In this document: in pieces, positions 16,488-24,416 of the stretch
How positions within the stretch are numbered: position 1 is the stretch's first letter
Layout: the number at the start of each line of letters is the position of its first letter
From: Thermincola carboxydiphila
GTDB taxonomy: Bacteria; Bacillota; Thermincolia; Thermincolales; UBA2595
Reading direction: 5' to 3'
Assembly (NCBI GenBank): GCA_016841325.1
Contig: JAENZJ010000001.1
Span: 310,001-374,000 of the forward strand
Length of the DNA: 64,000 bases
The notes under the pieces: generated by a model
Told to the model about the DNA's origin: nothing
Databases searched by the model: none
Seen by the model: only the letters and a program-made list of their open reading frames with translations
Program-made: the position numbers and the translations under genes

Positions 16488-17777
16488 GTGTCTGTCCCGG
16501 TAGTGGAAAGTAATGAAAAGAAATTTGCGGAAGATGTGGTCAGGAATAAAATGCCGGTAATTGTTAACTTTTATTCCGATGACTGTCCTCCCTGTGAAGC
16601 TTTGGCGCCTCTTTTTGAGAGGCTGGCAGAGAAGTACGGCAAGCATATGAAATTTGTCAGGATACTCCGGCAGCAGAACCGGACCCTGGCCGAGAGGCTG
16701 GGGGTAAAAAGCAGCCCAACGGTAATGTTCTACAGGAACGGGGAAGAGGTATGCCAGAGGTTAACTGGTTATATTACAAACCCGGAACTCAGGAGATCCA
16801 TTGAAGATGTCCTGGGTGACTCCTGCCCGAAAACAGAACGGCAGAGATATGATTGTGATGCCCTGGTTCTGGGAGCCGGGCCGGCGGGACTGACAGCAGC
16901 CATTTACCTGGCGCGGGCCAAAATAAATACTGTGGTAATTGACCAGGGTCTTCCCGGAGGGCAGGTGGCCACAACTTTTCATATATCAAATTATCCGGGC
17001 ACCAACGGGACTGTCAGGGGAGCAGACCTGATGCGGAACATGACAGACCAGGCGATGTCCTTTGGGGCCGCCATCGATTCTCTCAGGGAAGTCCGGGAAA
17101 TTGACCTTACCGGAGAAATGAAGCATGTGAAAACAGAAGATGCCGATTATTACGCCAGGTGTGTGATTATTGCCACAGGGGCTGAGCCGCGCAAACTGCC
17201 TGCTGAAGGAGAACGTGAATTCCGCGGCCGCGGGGTGCATTACTGTGCAGCCTGTGACGGTGCGTTGTATCAGGACCGCCGGCTGGTTGTGGTTGGGGGA
17301 GGGAACTCGGCAGTGGAGGAGGCAGTTTTTCTTACCAGGTATGCATTACATGTCACTGTTGTGCACCAGCTTGACCATTTCCAGGCTTCCGGGGTTGCCC
17401 AGGATGAACTTCGGAAGAATCCGGTTATTGATGTTATCTGGGAATCGGAAGTAAGAAAAATTCAGGGAGACCATAGTGTCAACAGTGTGCTCCTTGAAAA
17501 CCTGAAAACAAAGAAAACCACAACTCTTTCGGCTGAAGGTATCTTTGTTTATATCGGGTTAGAGCCCAGGTCCGAACCCTTTAAGGGAATTGTAGACTTA
17601 AATGAATTGGGATATGTTGTCACAAATGAGGATTTAAGTACCAATATTCCCGGGGTTTTTGCAGCCGGTGATATCAGGGACAAACAAATCAGGCAGGTGG
17701 CGACCGCTGTTGGCGATGGGGCGATAGCGGGGATGATGGCAGAGAAGTATTTAGCCGAAATAAAATCCAGGCACTAA
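16488..17777 (+). CDS. Thioredoxin-thioredoxin reductase fusion
   Basis: 429 residues. Residues 1-110 are a thioredoxin fold with the active site CPPC (Cys33, Cys36) and cis-Pro in 'SSPTVMFYRNG'. Residues 120-429 are a thioredoxin-reductase flavoprotein: FAD motif GAGPAGLTAA, redox pair CAACDG (Cys253, Cys256), nucleotide motif GGGNSAVEEA, and 'GVFAAGDIRDKQIRQVATAVGDGAIAG'. The HRRDxFR stretch that holds the 2'-phosphate of NADPH in classical enzymes reads HQLDHFQ here, so all three arginines are lost; NADH or another donor is likely. The thioredoxin is at the N-terminus, the reverse of the mycobacterial TrxR-Trx fusion. GTG start after GGGGTGG. Confidence 0.92.
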   Translation: MSVPVVESNEKKFAEDVVRNKMPVIVNFYSDDCPPCEALAPLFERLAEKYGKHMKFVRILRQQNRTLAERLGVKSSPTVMFYRNGEEVCQRLTGYITNPELRRSIEDVLGDSCPKTERQRYDCDALVLGAGPAGLTAAIYLARAKINTVVIDQGLPGGQVATTFHISNYPGTNGTVRGADLMRNMTDQAMSFGAAIDSLREVREIDLTGEMKHVKTEDADYYARCVIIATGAEPRKLPAEGEREFRGRGVHYCAACDGALYQDRRLVVVGGGNSAVEEAVFLTRYALHVTVVHQLDHFQASGVAQDELRKNPVIDVIWESEVRKIQGDHSVNSVLLENLKTKKTTTLSAEGIFVYIGLEPRSEPFKGIVDLNELGYVVTNEDLSTNIPGVFAAGDIRDKQIRQVATAVGDGAIAGMMAEKYLAEIKSRH

Positions 17778-17789
17778 AGGAAAACGACA

Positions 17790-17830
17790 AAAACCTCCAG
17801 GTTGAATTGACAGCCTGGGGGTTTTGATTT
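17790..17830 (+). terminator. Terminator after the thioredoxin reductase fusion
   Basis: AAAACCTCCAGG pairs with CCTGGGGGTTTT across a 12-base loop, ending in a T-rich tail. Confidence 0.82.
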
Positions 17831-17843
17831 AAAATTATAACGT

Positions 17844-17858
17844 TACCCCTTAGGGGTA
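17844..17858. promoter_or_regulatory. Palindrome TACCCCT-T-AGGGGTA upstream of Fsr-like exporter
   Basis: A perfect 7-bp dyad with a single central base, 34 bases before the exporter ATG. The G/C-tract dyad resembles operators of the CsoR/RcnR/CstR repressor family. No such repressor gene is in the window, so the link is inference. Confidence 0.35.
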
Positions 17859-17892
17859 TTGAAAAGTGATTTTGTGTTTGGGGGCATAATAA

Positions 17893-19077
17893 ATGAACTT
17901 ACCGGGGATAAAATATGGTACTGTTTCAGTACTTTCAATTGCTCACCTGATAAATGATACTTATTCCAACTTTTTGCCGCAGATGCTGCCTTTTCTGATT
18001 GCCGTAACCGGATTTGGTTATGCCAAAGCAACTTTCCTGGTCTCTGTTTTTACCCTGTCATCATCCATTGTTCAGCCGCTGCTGGGGTATTTTGTTGACC
18101 GCCAGGGAAAAAGCTGGCTGCTCTATGTGGGTACACTTTGGATGACGGTATTTCTCAGCCTGATGGGTCTGACCACCAATTACTGGTTTCTGGTAATGTT
18201 ATCAGCCCTCGCCGGCCTGGGCACAGCCACCTTTCATCCCCAGGCCACCTCGTTACTGGGTGAGGTCAGCGGCAACCGCAAGGGTTTTATGATGAGTACC
18301 TTTATGGCTATGGGGAATACAGGTTTTGCCCTGAGTCCGGTTGTTTTCATACCTCTTCTTGACAGGACCGGGCTTAGCGGTACCCTGTACCTGTTGATTC
18401 CGGGAATTCTGGTATCCCTGTTTCTCATTAGGTTTGCCAAGGTCCCGCAGAAAGACAAAAATCCTGTTGACCATCCTTCCGGAGTTTCTTTCAGGGATAT
18501 GCTGGGTTCTGTCTGGGAAATAAGCAAGATAGTGATAGTGATTGTTATCAGATCAACTGTTTATATGGGCCTGATAGTCCTGCTTCCTAATTTCTTCACT
18601 ACCCAGTCAATTTCCAGCATTACTTCAGGACATCTGGTTTCTATAATGCTGTTTGCCGGCGCTGCCGGTGGTCTGGCTGGTGGGTGGATTTCCGACCGGA
18701 CCGGGCGTAAGAGTGTCATAGTCCTGTCACTGCTGTTGTCCACACCGGCGTTTTTCGGATTTTTTTATACTCAGGGGCTTATCAGTACACTACTCCTGGG
18801 ATTAGCCGGGGCTTTACTGATGGGGTCATTTTCCGTCACAGTGGTGGCTGCCCAGGAAGTCCTCCCGGCAAGCCGGGGCCTGGCATCCGGTATTACCATA
18901 GGGCTTTCCATGGGGCTGGCAGGCCTTGCAGTCACCCCGATTGGCTGGATTGCAGACGTTTATGGCCTGGTGACCGCGCTCAGGCTACTCTTTATTTTGC
19001 CTGTTGCCGCCGGATTGTTTGGACTTCTGCTGAGGAAAAACAGGAGCCTGCCGCAGGCGAGTGGTGTGAGTGCCTAA
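17893..19077 (+). CDS. MFS exporter, fosmidomycin-resistance (Fsr) type
   Basis: 394 residues, about 12 transmembrane helices. 'AHLINDTYSNFLPQMLPFLIA' near the N-terminus is the Fsr subfamily signature (H-x3-D-x6-PxLLP). MFS loop motif 'GYFVDRQGKSWLLYVG' follows TM2 and 'GWISDRTGRKSVIV' follows TM8. The Fsr family exports small drugs or metabolites by proton antiport; the natural substrate is unknown. The ribosome site (GGGGGC) is moderate. The 3' end overlaps the tail of the convergent gene by 93 bases. Confidence 0.88.
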   Translation: MNLPGIKYGTVSVLSIAHLINDTYSNFLPQMLPFLIAVTGFGYAKATFLVSVFTLSSSIVQPLLGYFVDRQGKSWLLYVGTLWMTVFLSLMGLTTNYWFLVMLSALAGLGTATFHPQATSLLGEVSGNRKGFMMSTFMAMGNTGFALSPVVFIPLLDRTGLSGTLYLLIPGILVSLFLIRFAKVPQKDKNPVDHPSGVSFRDMLGSVWEISKIVIVIVIRSTVYMGLIVLLPNFFTTQSISSITSGHLVSIMLFAGAAGGLAGGWISDRTGRKSVIVLSLLLSTPAFFGFFYTQGLISTLLLGLAGALLMGSFSVTVVAAQEVLPASRGLASGITIGLSMGLAGLAVTPIGWIADVYGLVTALRLLFILPVAAGLFGLLLRKNRSLPQASGVSA

Positions 19078-19590
19078 TATCCGCCCTGTTTTACGGGTAA
19101 GGGGCTTTCTTAGGTAAGCCCTTGTTTTACTGGCTGCGGTTGTCAGTGTTCCCATGGGGCAAACGGTACACCAGGTGCGGGGCTGGTATTTTATACCCAT
19201 GGCTATCCCCAGCAGAGTGGTTACCAGAATGATCTGGATAAATACTTTTCCGACCATTTCTGTGTTTCCGGCAGCCTGATATATTCCCCAGCCAAAATTA
19301 AAAAACAGAAAAACCAGCAGGCCATAGCGGAAGAGGCTGGAGGCAATAAATGCCGGTATCCTGCCTTTTTGGCTCAGGGGTCCGATGATTTTTGCCAGGA
19401 AGCTCCCCCTGGGGCAGAAGGTACCGCACCAGAAACGTCCTCCCTTCAACAATCCGTAGAGTACAGGAGCTATCATGCATATGATAGCAATAATACCTAC
19501 AGTGGGGAAAAACCAGCCTGATATCAAAAACCCCAGGAGAATCATCCAGAGCCAGTCAGTTGTTGAAAAGCTGCGGTTATTTTCCTCCAC
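18985..19590 (-). CDS. NapH-like 4Fe-4S-type membrane protein
   Basis: 201 residues from a GTG at 19590 that follows GGAGGG by 7 bases; an in-frame ATG at 19629 lacks a good site. Four or five hydrophobic helices carry two cysteine motifs, 'FWCGTFCPRG' and 'WCTVCPMGTL', of the NapH/YccM/CcoG family. These proteins pass electrons in membrane redox chains (quinol oxidation or cofactor assembly). The two full C-terminal ferredoxin clusters of larger members are absent; the basic tail after residue 165 is unusual and overlaps the convergent exporter gene, so the 3' end may be degenerate. It is divergent from the hydrogenase-type regulator. Confidence 0.72.
   Translation of the reverse strand: MEENNRSFSTTDWLWMILLGFLISGWFFPTVGIIAIICMIAPVLYGLLKGGRFWCGTFCPRGSFLAKIIGPLSQKGRIPAFIASSLFRYGLLVFLFFNFGWGIYQAAGNTEMVGKVFIQIILVTTLLGIAMGIKYQPRTWCTVCPMGTLTTAASKTRAYLRKPLTRKTGRILGTHTTRLRQAPVFPQQKSKQSGGNRQNKE
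19099..19127 (+). terminator. Probable terminator of the MFS gene
   Basis: AAGGGGCTT pairs with AAGCCCTT (one bulged G), followed by GTTTT. It lies inside the 3' coding part of the convergent NapH-like gene. Confidence 0.5.
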
Positions 19591-19668
19591 CCCAATCCCT
19601 CCATGGAGTTTATTTTTCCTGTAAGCCAAATATACTATTCAATAACCTGATGGCATATTTTACATTGT

Positions 19669-19695
19669 CCTGCCGGCAGGTTTTTTGTTTTTTTT
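19669..19695 (+). terminator. Palindrome CCTGCCGGCAGG with long T-run
   Basis: A 12-bp palindrome is followed by 15 nearly pure T. It has the form of a terminator or leader attenuator reading rightward, upstream of the sigma54 regulator. No gene ends near it on this strand, so it may act on a leader transcript. Confidence 0.5.
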
Positions 19696-19728
19696 AAGGA
19701 ATATATCTATGTTGCGGACAAATTAATT

Positions 19729-19803
19729 ATTTCACAAACAACCTGATTGATTTCACCAGCGTACCAATAATGTCACCGGTGCACTGATAATTTCACCGGT
19801 CAA
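19729..19803 (+). promoter_or_regulatory. Four direct repeats ahead of the sigma54 regulator
   Basis: ATTTCAC at 19729, ATTTCAC at 19750, ATGTCAC at 19770 and ATTTCAC at 19790: spacing 21, 20 and 20 bp, two helical turns. The last three extend to ATxTCACCxG, with CACCGGTG itself palindromic. They end 30 bases before the regulator ATG and 139 bases from the divergent NapH-like start. They look like binding sites for a dimeric regulator, possibly autoregulation. Confidence 0.6.
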
Positions 19804-19832
19804 GTTATTTCCCGGCTGTGAGGAGTGGTATT

Positions 19833-22043
19833 ATGGCAGTGGTAAAAACAAAAAAAGATCTGTGCCAGGCGTGTTACTCATGTGTGCGTGACTGTCCGGC
19901 CAAAGCGGTCAAGGTCGAGTCCGGGCAGGCCCGGGTTGTCGAAGAACGCTGTATCAGCTGCGGCAACTGTGTCCGGGTTTGTTCACAGGATGCCAAGGAC
20001 ATCGAGAGTCAGGCCATGGATGTAAGAAACATGTTAGACAGCGGTGATGAAGTAATCGCACTCTTGGCCCCATCTTTTCCGGCCTCTTTTTACTTTATTG
20101 ACCGTGAAGAACTCCTTAATCAAATGCGGGCACTGGGATTTAAGCATATTGACGAAGTTGCCGGAGGTGTTGAATTAACCCTGCCCAGTTACCGCAGCCT
20201 GATCAGGGAAGGTAAAATGGAGACAATAATCAGTTCACACTGTCCGGCTATAGTCGGGCTGGTGGAAAGACAGTTTCCTGAACTGATTCCCATGTTGGCT
20301 CCGGTTGATTCGGCCTTGCTGGCCCTGGGAAAATACATGCGAAAAAATAACCCCGGTGCACGGCTTGTGTTTATAGGACCCTGTATAGCCAAAAAAGAGG
20401 AAGTCCGGGTCTACGGGCAGGGTATCATTGATGCTGTGCTGACATTTGGTGAGCTGAAGGAAATGCTTGGTTTTACCAAAATTGACTCTGATGATGCTGT
20501 GCCAGGTGAAAATCCGCAGCACATTAAGGCCAACAGTCCCCTTTTTCCTGTGCCGGGAGGATTTATAAAAAACATTGACCCCCAGAGGAAACTGTTTAAG
20601 TTTGAAGATGTCGCCCTCGTTGAGGGCAAGGATGAGTGTCTCCAGTTCCTGGAAAGCCTGGCTGCAGGGAAAATCAAACCCCGCCTGGTGGATATCCTTT
20701 TCTGTAAGGGCTGTATTGACGGGCCCGGAATTGACAGCCCTCTGGACATATTTGCCAGGCAGCATCTGATATATGACTATGCCCGTAAGCGGGACAGAAA
20801 AGAGCTAAAGGTTCTTAAAGGTATGGACCTGTCCCGGCATTTTGTTAACCGTTACCAACCCCTTCCGGTCCCATCAGAAAATGAGATTCAGGCAATATTA
20901 AGGCATACGTACAAGACCAAGCCCGAACATGAACTTAACTGTGGTTCCTGTGGGTACAACTCCTGCCGGGAGAAGGCTGTTGCTGTATACCAGGGGATTG
21001 CAGAAATTGACATGTGCCTTCCTTACCTGCTGGCACAGTCGCGGGGGGAACTGGACTACTACAGAAACAGACTTGACGGAAGTGACAATACAGAGGGGAC
21101 AGATTTGGGCCTCATAGGGTCCAGTGATTCCATGAAGGAATTGAAGAATTTGATTATGAAGGTCAGTCAGAATGATGCTACTGTCCTGATCCTTGGGGAA
21201 AGCGGTGTCGGCAAAGAGGTTATTGCCAAGGCAATTCACCGCCTGAGCATTCGCCGGAAGGGGCCGTTTATAGGAATAAACTGTGCTGCCCTGCCTGAAC
21301 TTCTACTGGAATCTGAGCTGTTCGGTTATGAAGACGGCGCTTTCACAGGCGCCCGCAAGGGCGGCAAGGTGGGCAGGCTTGAATTGGCCAAAGGGGGCAC
21401 CATTCTCCTTGATGAAATTGGAGACCTTCCCCTGACAATGCAGGCCAAACTGCTCAGGGTACTGCAGGAAAAGGAGTTTACCAGGCTTGGGGGCTGCCAG
21501 AACATTCCCCTGGATGCGCGTATACTTGCCGCCACAAATAAGGACCTGAAGACCATGGTCACTCAGGGAAAATTCAGGGCAGACCTTTTCTACAGGCTGA
21601 ATGTGCTGTCGGTGCATGTACCTTCCCTCAGGGAACGGAAGGAAGACATATCTGCACTTATTGGACACTTCCTGCACAGAATTGCCACAGAAAAGGAGAT
21701 CCCCGCCAAGATTGTCACTGATGAGGCACTCAGACTGCTCCTCAGTTATGAATGGCCGGGCAACATCCGGGAACTGGAAAATACAGTGGAGCGGCTTGTC
21801 TATATCTGTGAAGGGAATGTGATCAGGGTAACAGACCTGCCAGCACAAATCAGGCAGCTGGGAGGCAGCGGGGCTGCAGAGATAATCCCCGGACCTTTAA
21901 AAGAGGCAGTCAGCCGCCTGGAACGTGAAATGATAATCAAAGCCCTGGAGGCTACGGGAAATAACAGGATGAAAGCGGCCAGTATACTGGGGGTACCCAG
22001 GGCGACCTTTTATCAAAAACTGAAGGAATACAATATTCCATGA
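19833..22043 (+). CDS. Sigma54 activator with ferredoxin and [FeFe]-hydrogenase-like sensor domain
   Basis: 736 residues in one chain. Residues 8-62: two [4Fe-4S] ferredoxin motifs (CQACYSCVRDCP, CISCGNCVRVC). About 70-365: an [FeFe]-hydrogenase-like H domain with 'SSHCPA' (Cys136), 'GPCIAKKEE' (Cys184) and 'FCKGCIDGPG' (Cys291, Cys294). About 368-405: an Fe-S domain 'CGSCGYNSC...C'. About 425-665: sigma54-contacting AAA+ with GESGVGKE, GAFTGA and LLDEIGDLP. Residues 690-733: a Fis-type helix-turn-helix. The proton-relay Cys of catalytic enzymes (TSCCP) is His here and the L3 motif is C-x2-C rather than C-x3-C, which suits a sensor more than a catalyst. The ATG at 19833 follows GTGAGGAG. The next operon has a sigma54 promoter and encodes a [NiFe] hydrogenase, its likely target. 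Confidence 0.9.
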   Translation: MAVVKTKKDLCQACYSCVRDCPAKAVKVESGQARVVEERCISCGNCVRVCSQDAKDIESQAMDVRNMLDSGDEVIALLAPSFPASFYFIDREELLNQMRALGFKHIDEVAGGVELTLPSYRSLIREGKMETIISSHCPAIVGLVERQFPELIPMLAPVDSALLALGKYMRKNNPGARLVFIGPCIAKKEEVRVYGQGIIDAVLTFGELKEMLGFTKIDSDDAVPGENPQHIKANSPLFPVPGGFIKNIDPQRKLFKFEDVALVEGKDECLQFLESLAAGKIKPRLVDILFCKGCIDGPGIDSPLDIFARQHLIYDYARKRDRKELKVLKGMDLSRHFVNRYQPLPVPSENEIQAILRHTYKTKPEHELNCGSCGYNSCREKAVAVYQGIAEIDMCLPYLLAQSRGELDYYRNRLDGSDNTEGTDLGLIGSSDSMKELKNLIMKVSQNDATVLILGESGVGKEVIAKAIHRLSIRRKGPFIGINCAALPELLLESELFGYEDGAFTGARKGGKVGRLELAKGGTILLDEIGDLPLTMQAKLLRVLQEKEFTRLGGCQNIPLDARILAATNKDLKTMVTQGKFRADLFYRLNVLSVHVPSLRERKEDISALIGHFLHRIATEKEIPAKIVTDEALRLLLSYEWPGNIRELENTVERLVYICEGNVIRVTDLPAQIRQLGGSGAAEIIPGPLKEAVSRLEREMIIKALEATGNNRMKAASILGVPRATFYQKLKEYNIP

Positions 22044-22151
22044 TTTATATTAGCTGGTGTATAAAAAATAGACATGTCTAAAAACAAGACAACAGAATCA
22101 GGGGCGGCATTACAAGTGCCATAGCGGTATTGTGTCTAAAATTTGTACAAT

Positions 22152-22187
22152 AACAGGGGTTTTTGATTACCCCTGTTTTCTTTTTTT
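22152..22187 (+). terminator. Terminator after the sigma54 regulator
   Basis: AACAGGGGT pairs perfectly with ACCCCTGTT over an 8-base loop and runs into a T-rich tract. Confidence 0.9.
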
Positions 22188-22359
22188 ATGAAATGATTAT
22201 CAATTTTCAAAAAATTACGGTTGTTTTGACATTACTAACTAATCTGAGAATGATGCCCGTAAAACACCTGAATAGTTACCGGAGGACCGGGGTTGTTGAG
22301 TTTATGCGGTTCTTTCCGGCAGCGGAATTTGGCTGCCCTTATCACTATGCATATTAAAC

Positions 22360-22375
22360 TGGCATGTTTTTTGCT
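22360..22375 (+). promoter_or_regulatory. Sigma54 (-24/-12) promoter of the hydrogenase operon
   Basis: TGGCATG-TTTT-TTGCT matches the sigma54 consensus, with GG at 22361-22362 and GC at 22373-22374 exactly 10 bases apart. It lies about 100 bases before the first gene of the operon and directly downstream of the sigma54 activator gene. The spacer 22188-22359 would hold the activator sites; TAGACATGTCTA (22069) and TTGTACAA (22143) are palindromes further up, but the repeats of 19729-19803 are not obvious here. Confidence 0.85.
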
Positions 22376-22473
22376 AATAAAAAATACCGGAAAAAGTTGT
22401 CGGGAAAAGGCGCCTGAAAGAGATGCCTGGAAGAGGGCGATAGAAGGAAAACAGTAGTGAAGGGGGTGAGTCC

Positions 22474-22938
22474 TTGAGAGGTGATTCGTATAGCCCGTTA
22501 GATGCGACGGTTGACAGGGCCGGTTTTTTTCGCTGGGGGGCAAAGAGTATCAAGAGCCTGACAGGCCATTTAATAGATATAGTTGCTGATTCGTCTGCAA
22601 AGCAGGAGAATGTGGTATGGAGCCGGCTGGTGGAGGAAAAGGCCGTTGGGACCAGTCCGCGGCTGCACTTTGCCAAAGGAAAGGCATTTTACGTGGTAAT
22701 TGGCCAGAACCGTTCCAGAGGAAGAGATGGCGGCAGAGAGCTGCAGGTTTTCTCCGGGCTTTGTCCTGAAGAAGGCGGGCTCCTTGAATGGCGGGAAAAA
22801 ATGAACGGTTATTACTGCCCGTTCTGCCGGGCGGTCTATGACCGTGACGGGCGGCCGTTAACCGGTACTGATACTTTTCTGGTAAGACATGAGTTTAAGA
22901 TTGATAACGGTTATGTGAAGGTAAGTTTTCAGCCATAG
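22474..22938 (+). CDS. Rieske-like protein with altered ligand set
   Basis: 154 residues. The C-terminal half follows a Rieske fold: 'GLCPEEGGLLEW' then 'NGYYCPFCRAVYDRDGRPLTG'. Classical boxes read CxH...CxxH; here they read C-P-E and C-P-F-C, so both His ligands are replaced (Glu and Cys) and both disulfide cysteines are missing. It might hold a [2Fe-2S] cluster with non-standard ligands, another metal, or none. No signal peptide is seen. TTG start after GGGGGTGA. It is the first gene behind the sigma54 promoter, with hypC 48 bases on, so a role in electron transfer from, or assembly of, the hydrogenase is likely. Confidence 0.68.
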   Translation: MRGDSYSPLDATVDRAGFFRWGAKSIKSLTGHLIDIVADSSAKQENVVWSRLVEEKAVGTSPRLHFAKGKAFYVVIGQNRSRGRDGGRELQVFSGLCPEEGGLLEWREKMNGYYCPFCRAVYDRDGRPLTGTDTFLVRHEFKIDNGYVKVSFQP

Positions 22939-22986
22939 GGCAGACCTGAGTTCCTGAATCGGTGATAAAACTGGGGGTTTATAAAA

Positions 22987-23226
22987 ATGTGTCTGGCAGT
23001 GGCAGCACAGGTAGTTAAAATTCAGAATGAATTTTTCGTTTTGGCTGAAGTTGAAGGCGTTACAATGCAGGTTTGTACTACACTGCTTCCGGACTTAAAA
23101 GTAGGGGACCACGTTTTGGTACACGCAGGTTTTGCCATTGAGATTATTGACCTGGAGGTAGCCCGGGAGAATATCAGGATATGGCGGGAACTGCAGGAGT
23201 CTGCACCCGGTACCAAAGTGGGCTGA
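22987..23226 (+). CDS. hypC: Hydrogenase maturation chaperone, HypC/HybG family
   Basis: 79 residues, the family size. It opens MCLAV, with the essential Cys2 that carries the Fe(CN)2CO unit with HypD, followed by the OB-fold pattern 'VEGVTMQVCTTLLPDLKVGDHVLVHAGFAIEIID'. It should hand the iron part of the active site to the large subunit encoded two genes downstream. No hypA, B, D, E or F is in the window, so general maturation must be encoded elsewhere. Confidence 0.92.
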   Translation: MCLAVAAQVVKIQNEFFVLAEVEGVTMQVCTTLLPDLKVGDHVLVHAGFAIEIIDLEVARENIRIWRELQESAPGTKVG

Positions 23227-23264
23227 GATTTATGTTTAATTTTAATAGTTATCCGATAGCTAAC

Positions 23265-23306
23265 CGCCGCTTATCTCCCACCCCGTCAGGTGGGAGATAA
23301 GCGGCG
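23265..23306. other. 18-bp perfect stem-loop between hypC and hydrogenase small subunit genes
   Basis: CGCCGCTTATCTCCCACC is the exact reverse complement of GGTGGGAGATAAGCGGCG, with a CCGTCA loop. No T-run follows, so it is not a standard terminator. It may be an mRNA processing or stabilising element that sets higher expression of the hydrogenase subunits, or a remnant of a mobile repeat. Confidence 0.85.
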
Positions 23307-23336
23307 CCAAGAACTCTGTTGATGGGGTGATAATCA

Positions 23337-24416
23337 GTGGACTTATTTAACAAATTGGTTACCAGAGAAATAAAGCGGCGGGATTTCATGAAATTGTGTG
23401 GTGCAGTGACAGCCGCATTTTCACTCCCGGCGGGTTTCAAAAGAGATATAGCCTATGCCACTGAGCAGGCAATTAAAAAACCTCCTGTAATCTGGCTGGA
23501 AGGTCAGGATTGTGCGGGCTGCAGTGAATCCCTGCTGTCTTCCCTTAACCCGTCGGCCGAAGAACTTATTCTGGAAACCCTGTCGATAAGATATCACGAA
23601 ACCATAATGGCAGGTACCGGAATGGTTGCTGAGCACGCCAGGGAAGAAACCATCAAAGAGGGTGGTTATATAGTAGTGGTAGAAGGGTCAATACCTAAAG
23701 CTGATGACAGGTTCTGTGAAATCGGTGGTAAAAGTTTCCGGGAAATTGTGATGGAAACAGCTGAAAATGCAGCCCTTGTCATCGGTGTGGGTTCATGTGC
23801 ATCCTATGGGGCCGGAATCGTGGGCACAACACCTTCTGAGGGTGGCGGGGTTGCCGAGTTTGTGAAGAATAAGCCTGTTGTGCTGCTCCCCACCTGCCCC
23901 GTCAAGCCTTCACGCCTGGTATCAACAATAATGTATTACCTCAGTACCGGTAAGGTCCCCGAGCTTGACAGGTATAAGAGGCCGGTGGCCTTTTATTCGG
24001 AACTGCTCCACGACAACTGCCCGCGCCGGGGACAGTTTGAAAAGGGGAATTTTCTTACCGACTGGAATGACCCCAGGCAGCGTGAGTACTGCCTGCTGCT
24101 AAAAGGCTGTAAGGGTCCCAGGACCTATACGGATTGTGCTCAGGTATGGTGGAATGATGGCGCTAACTTCTGTATCAATGCAGGGGCCCCGTGTGCCGGG
24201 TGCACCCAGCCTGAATTTTATGCCGCCTTTAGTCCCCTGTACGATAAACAGGAAATTTTCAATATCGGGCCGGCCAGGAGCATTAATCTTGATTCCGTCG
24301 GAGCCGCTCTGACAGGAGCGGCAGCGGCAGGCGCCCTGGCTCACGGTCTGGGACGGGTGATCTTTGAGAAAAAGGACAGTCAGGACCAGGATGAAGATAT
24401 GAGGGAGGCATTGTAA
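23337..24416 (+). CDS. [NiFe] hydrogenase small subunit, Tat-exported (HyaA-type)
   Basis: 359 residues. The N-terminus has a twin-arginine signal (KRRDFMK, Arg14-Arg15), so the folded heterodimer is exported across the membrane. Proximal cluster ligands are in 'GQDCAGCSES', 'GSCASYG' and 'LLPTCPVKP'; distal in 'LLHDNCPRRGQFE' and 'CLLLKGCKG'; medial in 'FCINAGAPCAGCTQPEF'. It carries electrons from the active site to the cytochrome b subunit. A C-terminal hydrophobic stretch (about 318-340) may anchor it in the membrane. GTG start after GGGGTGA. The large subunit begins directly after the stop. Confidence 0.94.
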   Translation: MDLFNKLVTREIKRRDFMKLCGAVTAAFSLPAGFKRDIAYATEQAIKKPPVIWLEGQDCAGCSESLLSSLNPSAEELILETLSIRYHETIMAGTGMVAEHAREETIKEGGYIVVVEGSIPKADDRFCEIGGKSFREIVMETAENAALVIGVGSCASYGAGIVGTTPSEGGGVAEFVKNKPVVLLPTCPVKPSRLVSTIMYYLSTGKVPELDRYKRPVAFYSELLHDNCPRRGQFEKGNFLTDWNDPRQREYCLLLKGCKGPRTYTDCAQVWWNDGANFCINAGAPCAGCTQPEFYAAFSPLYDKQEIFNIGPARSINLDSVGAALTGAAAAGALAHGLGRVIFEKKDSQDQDEDMREAL

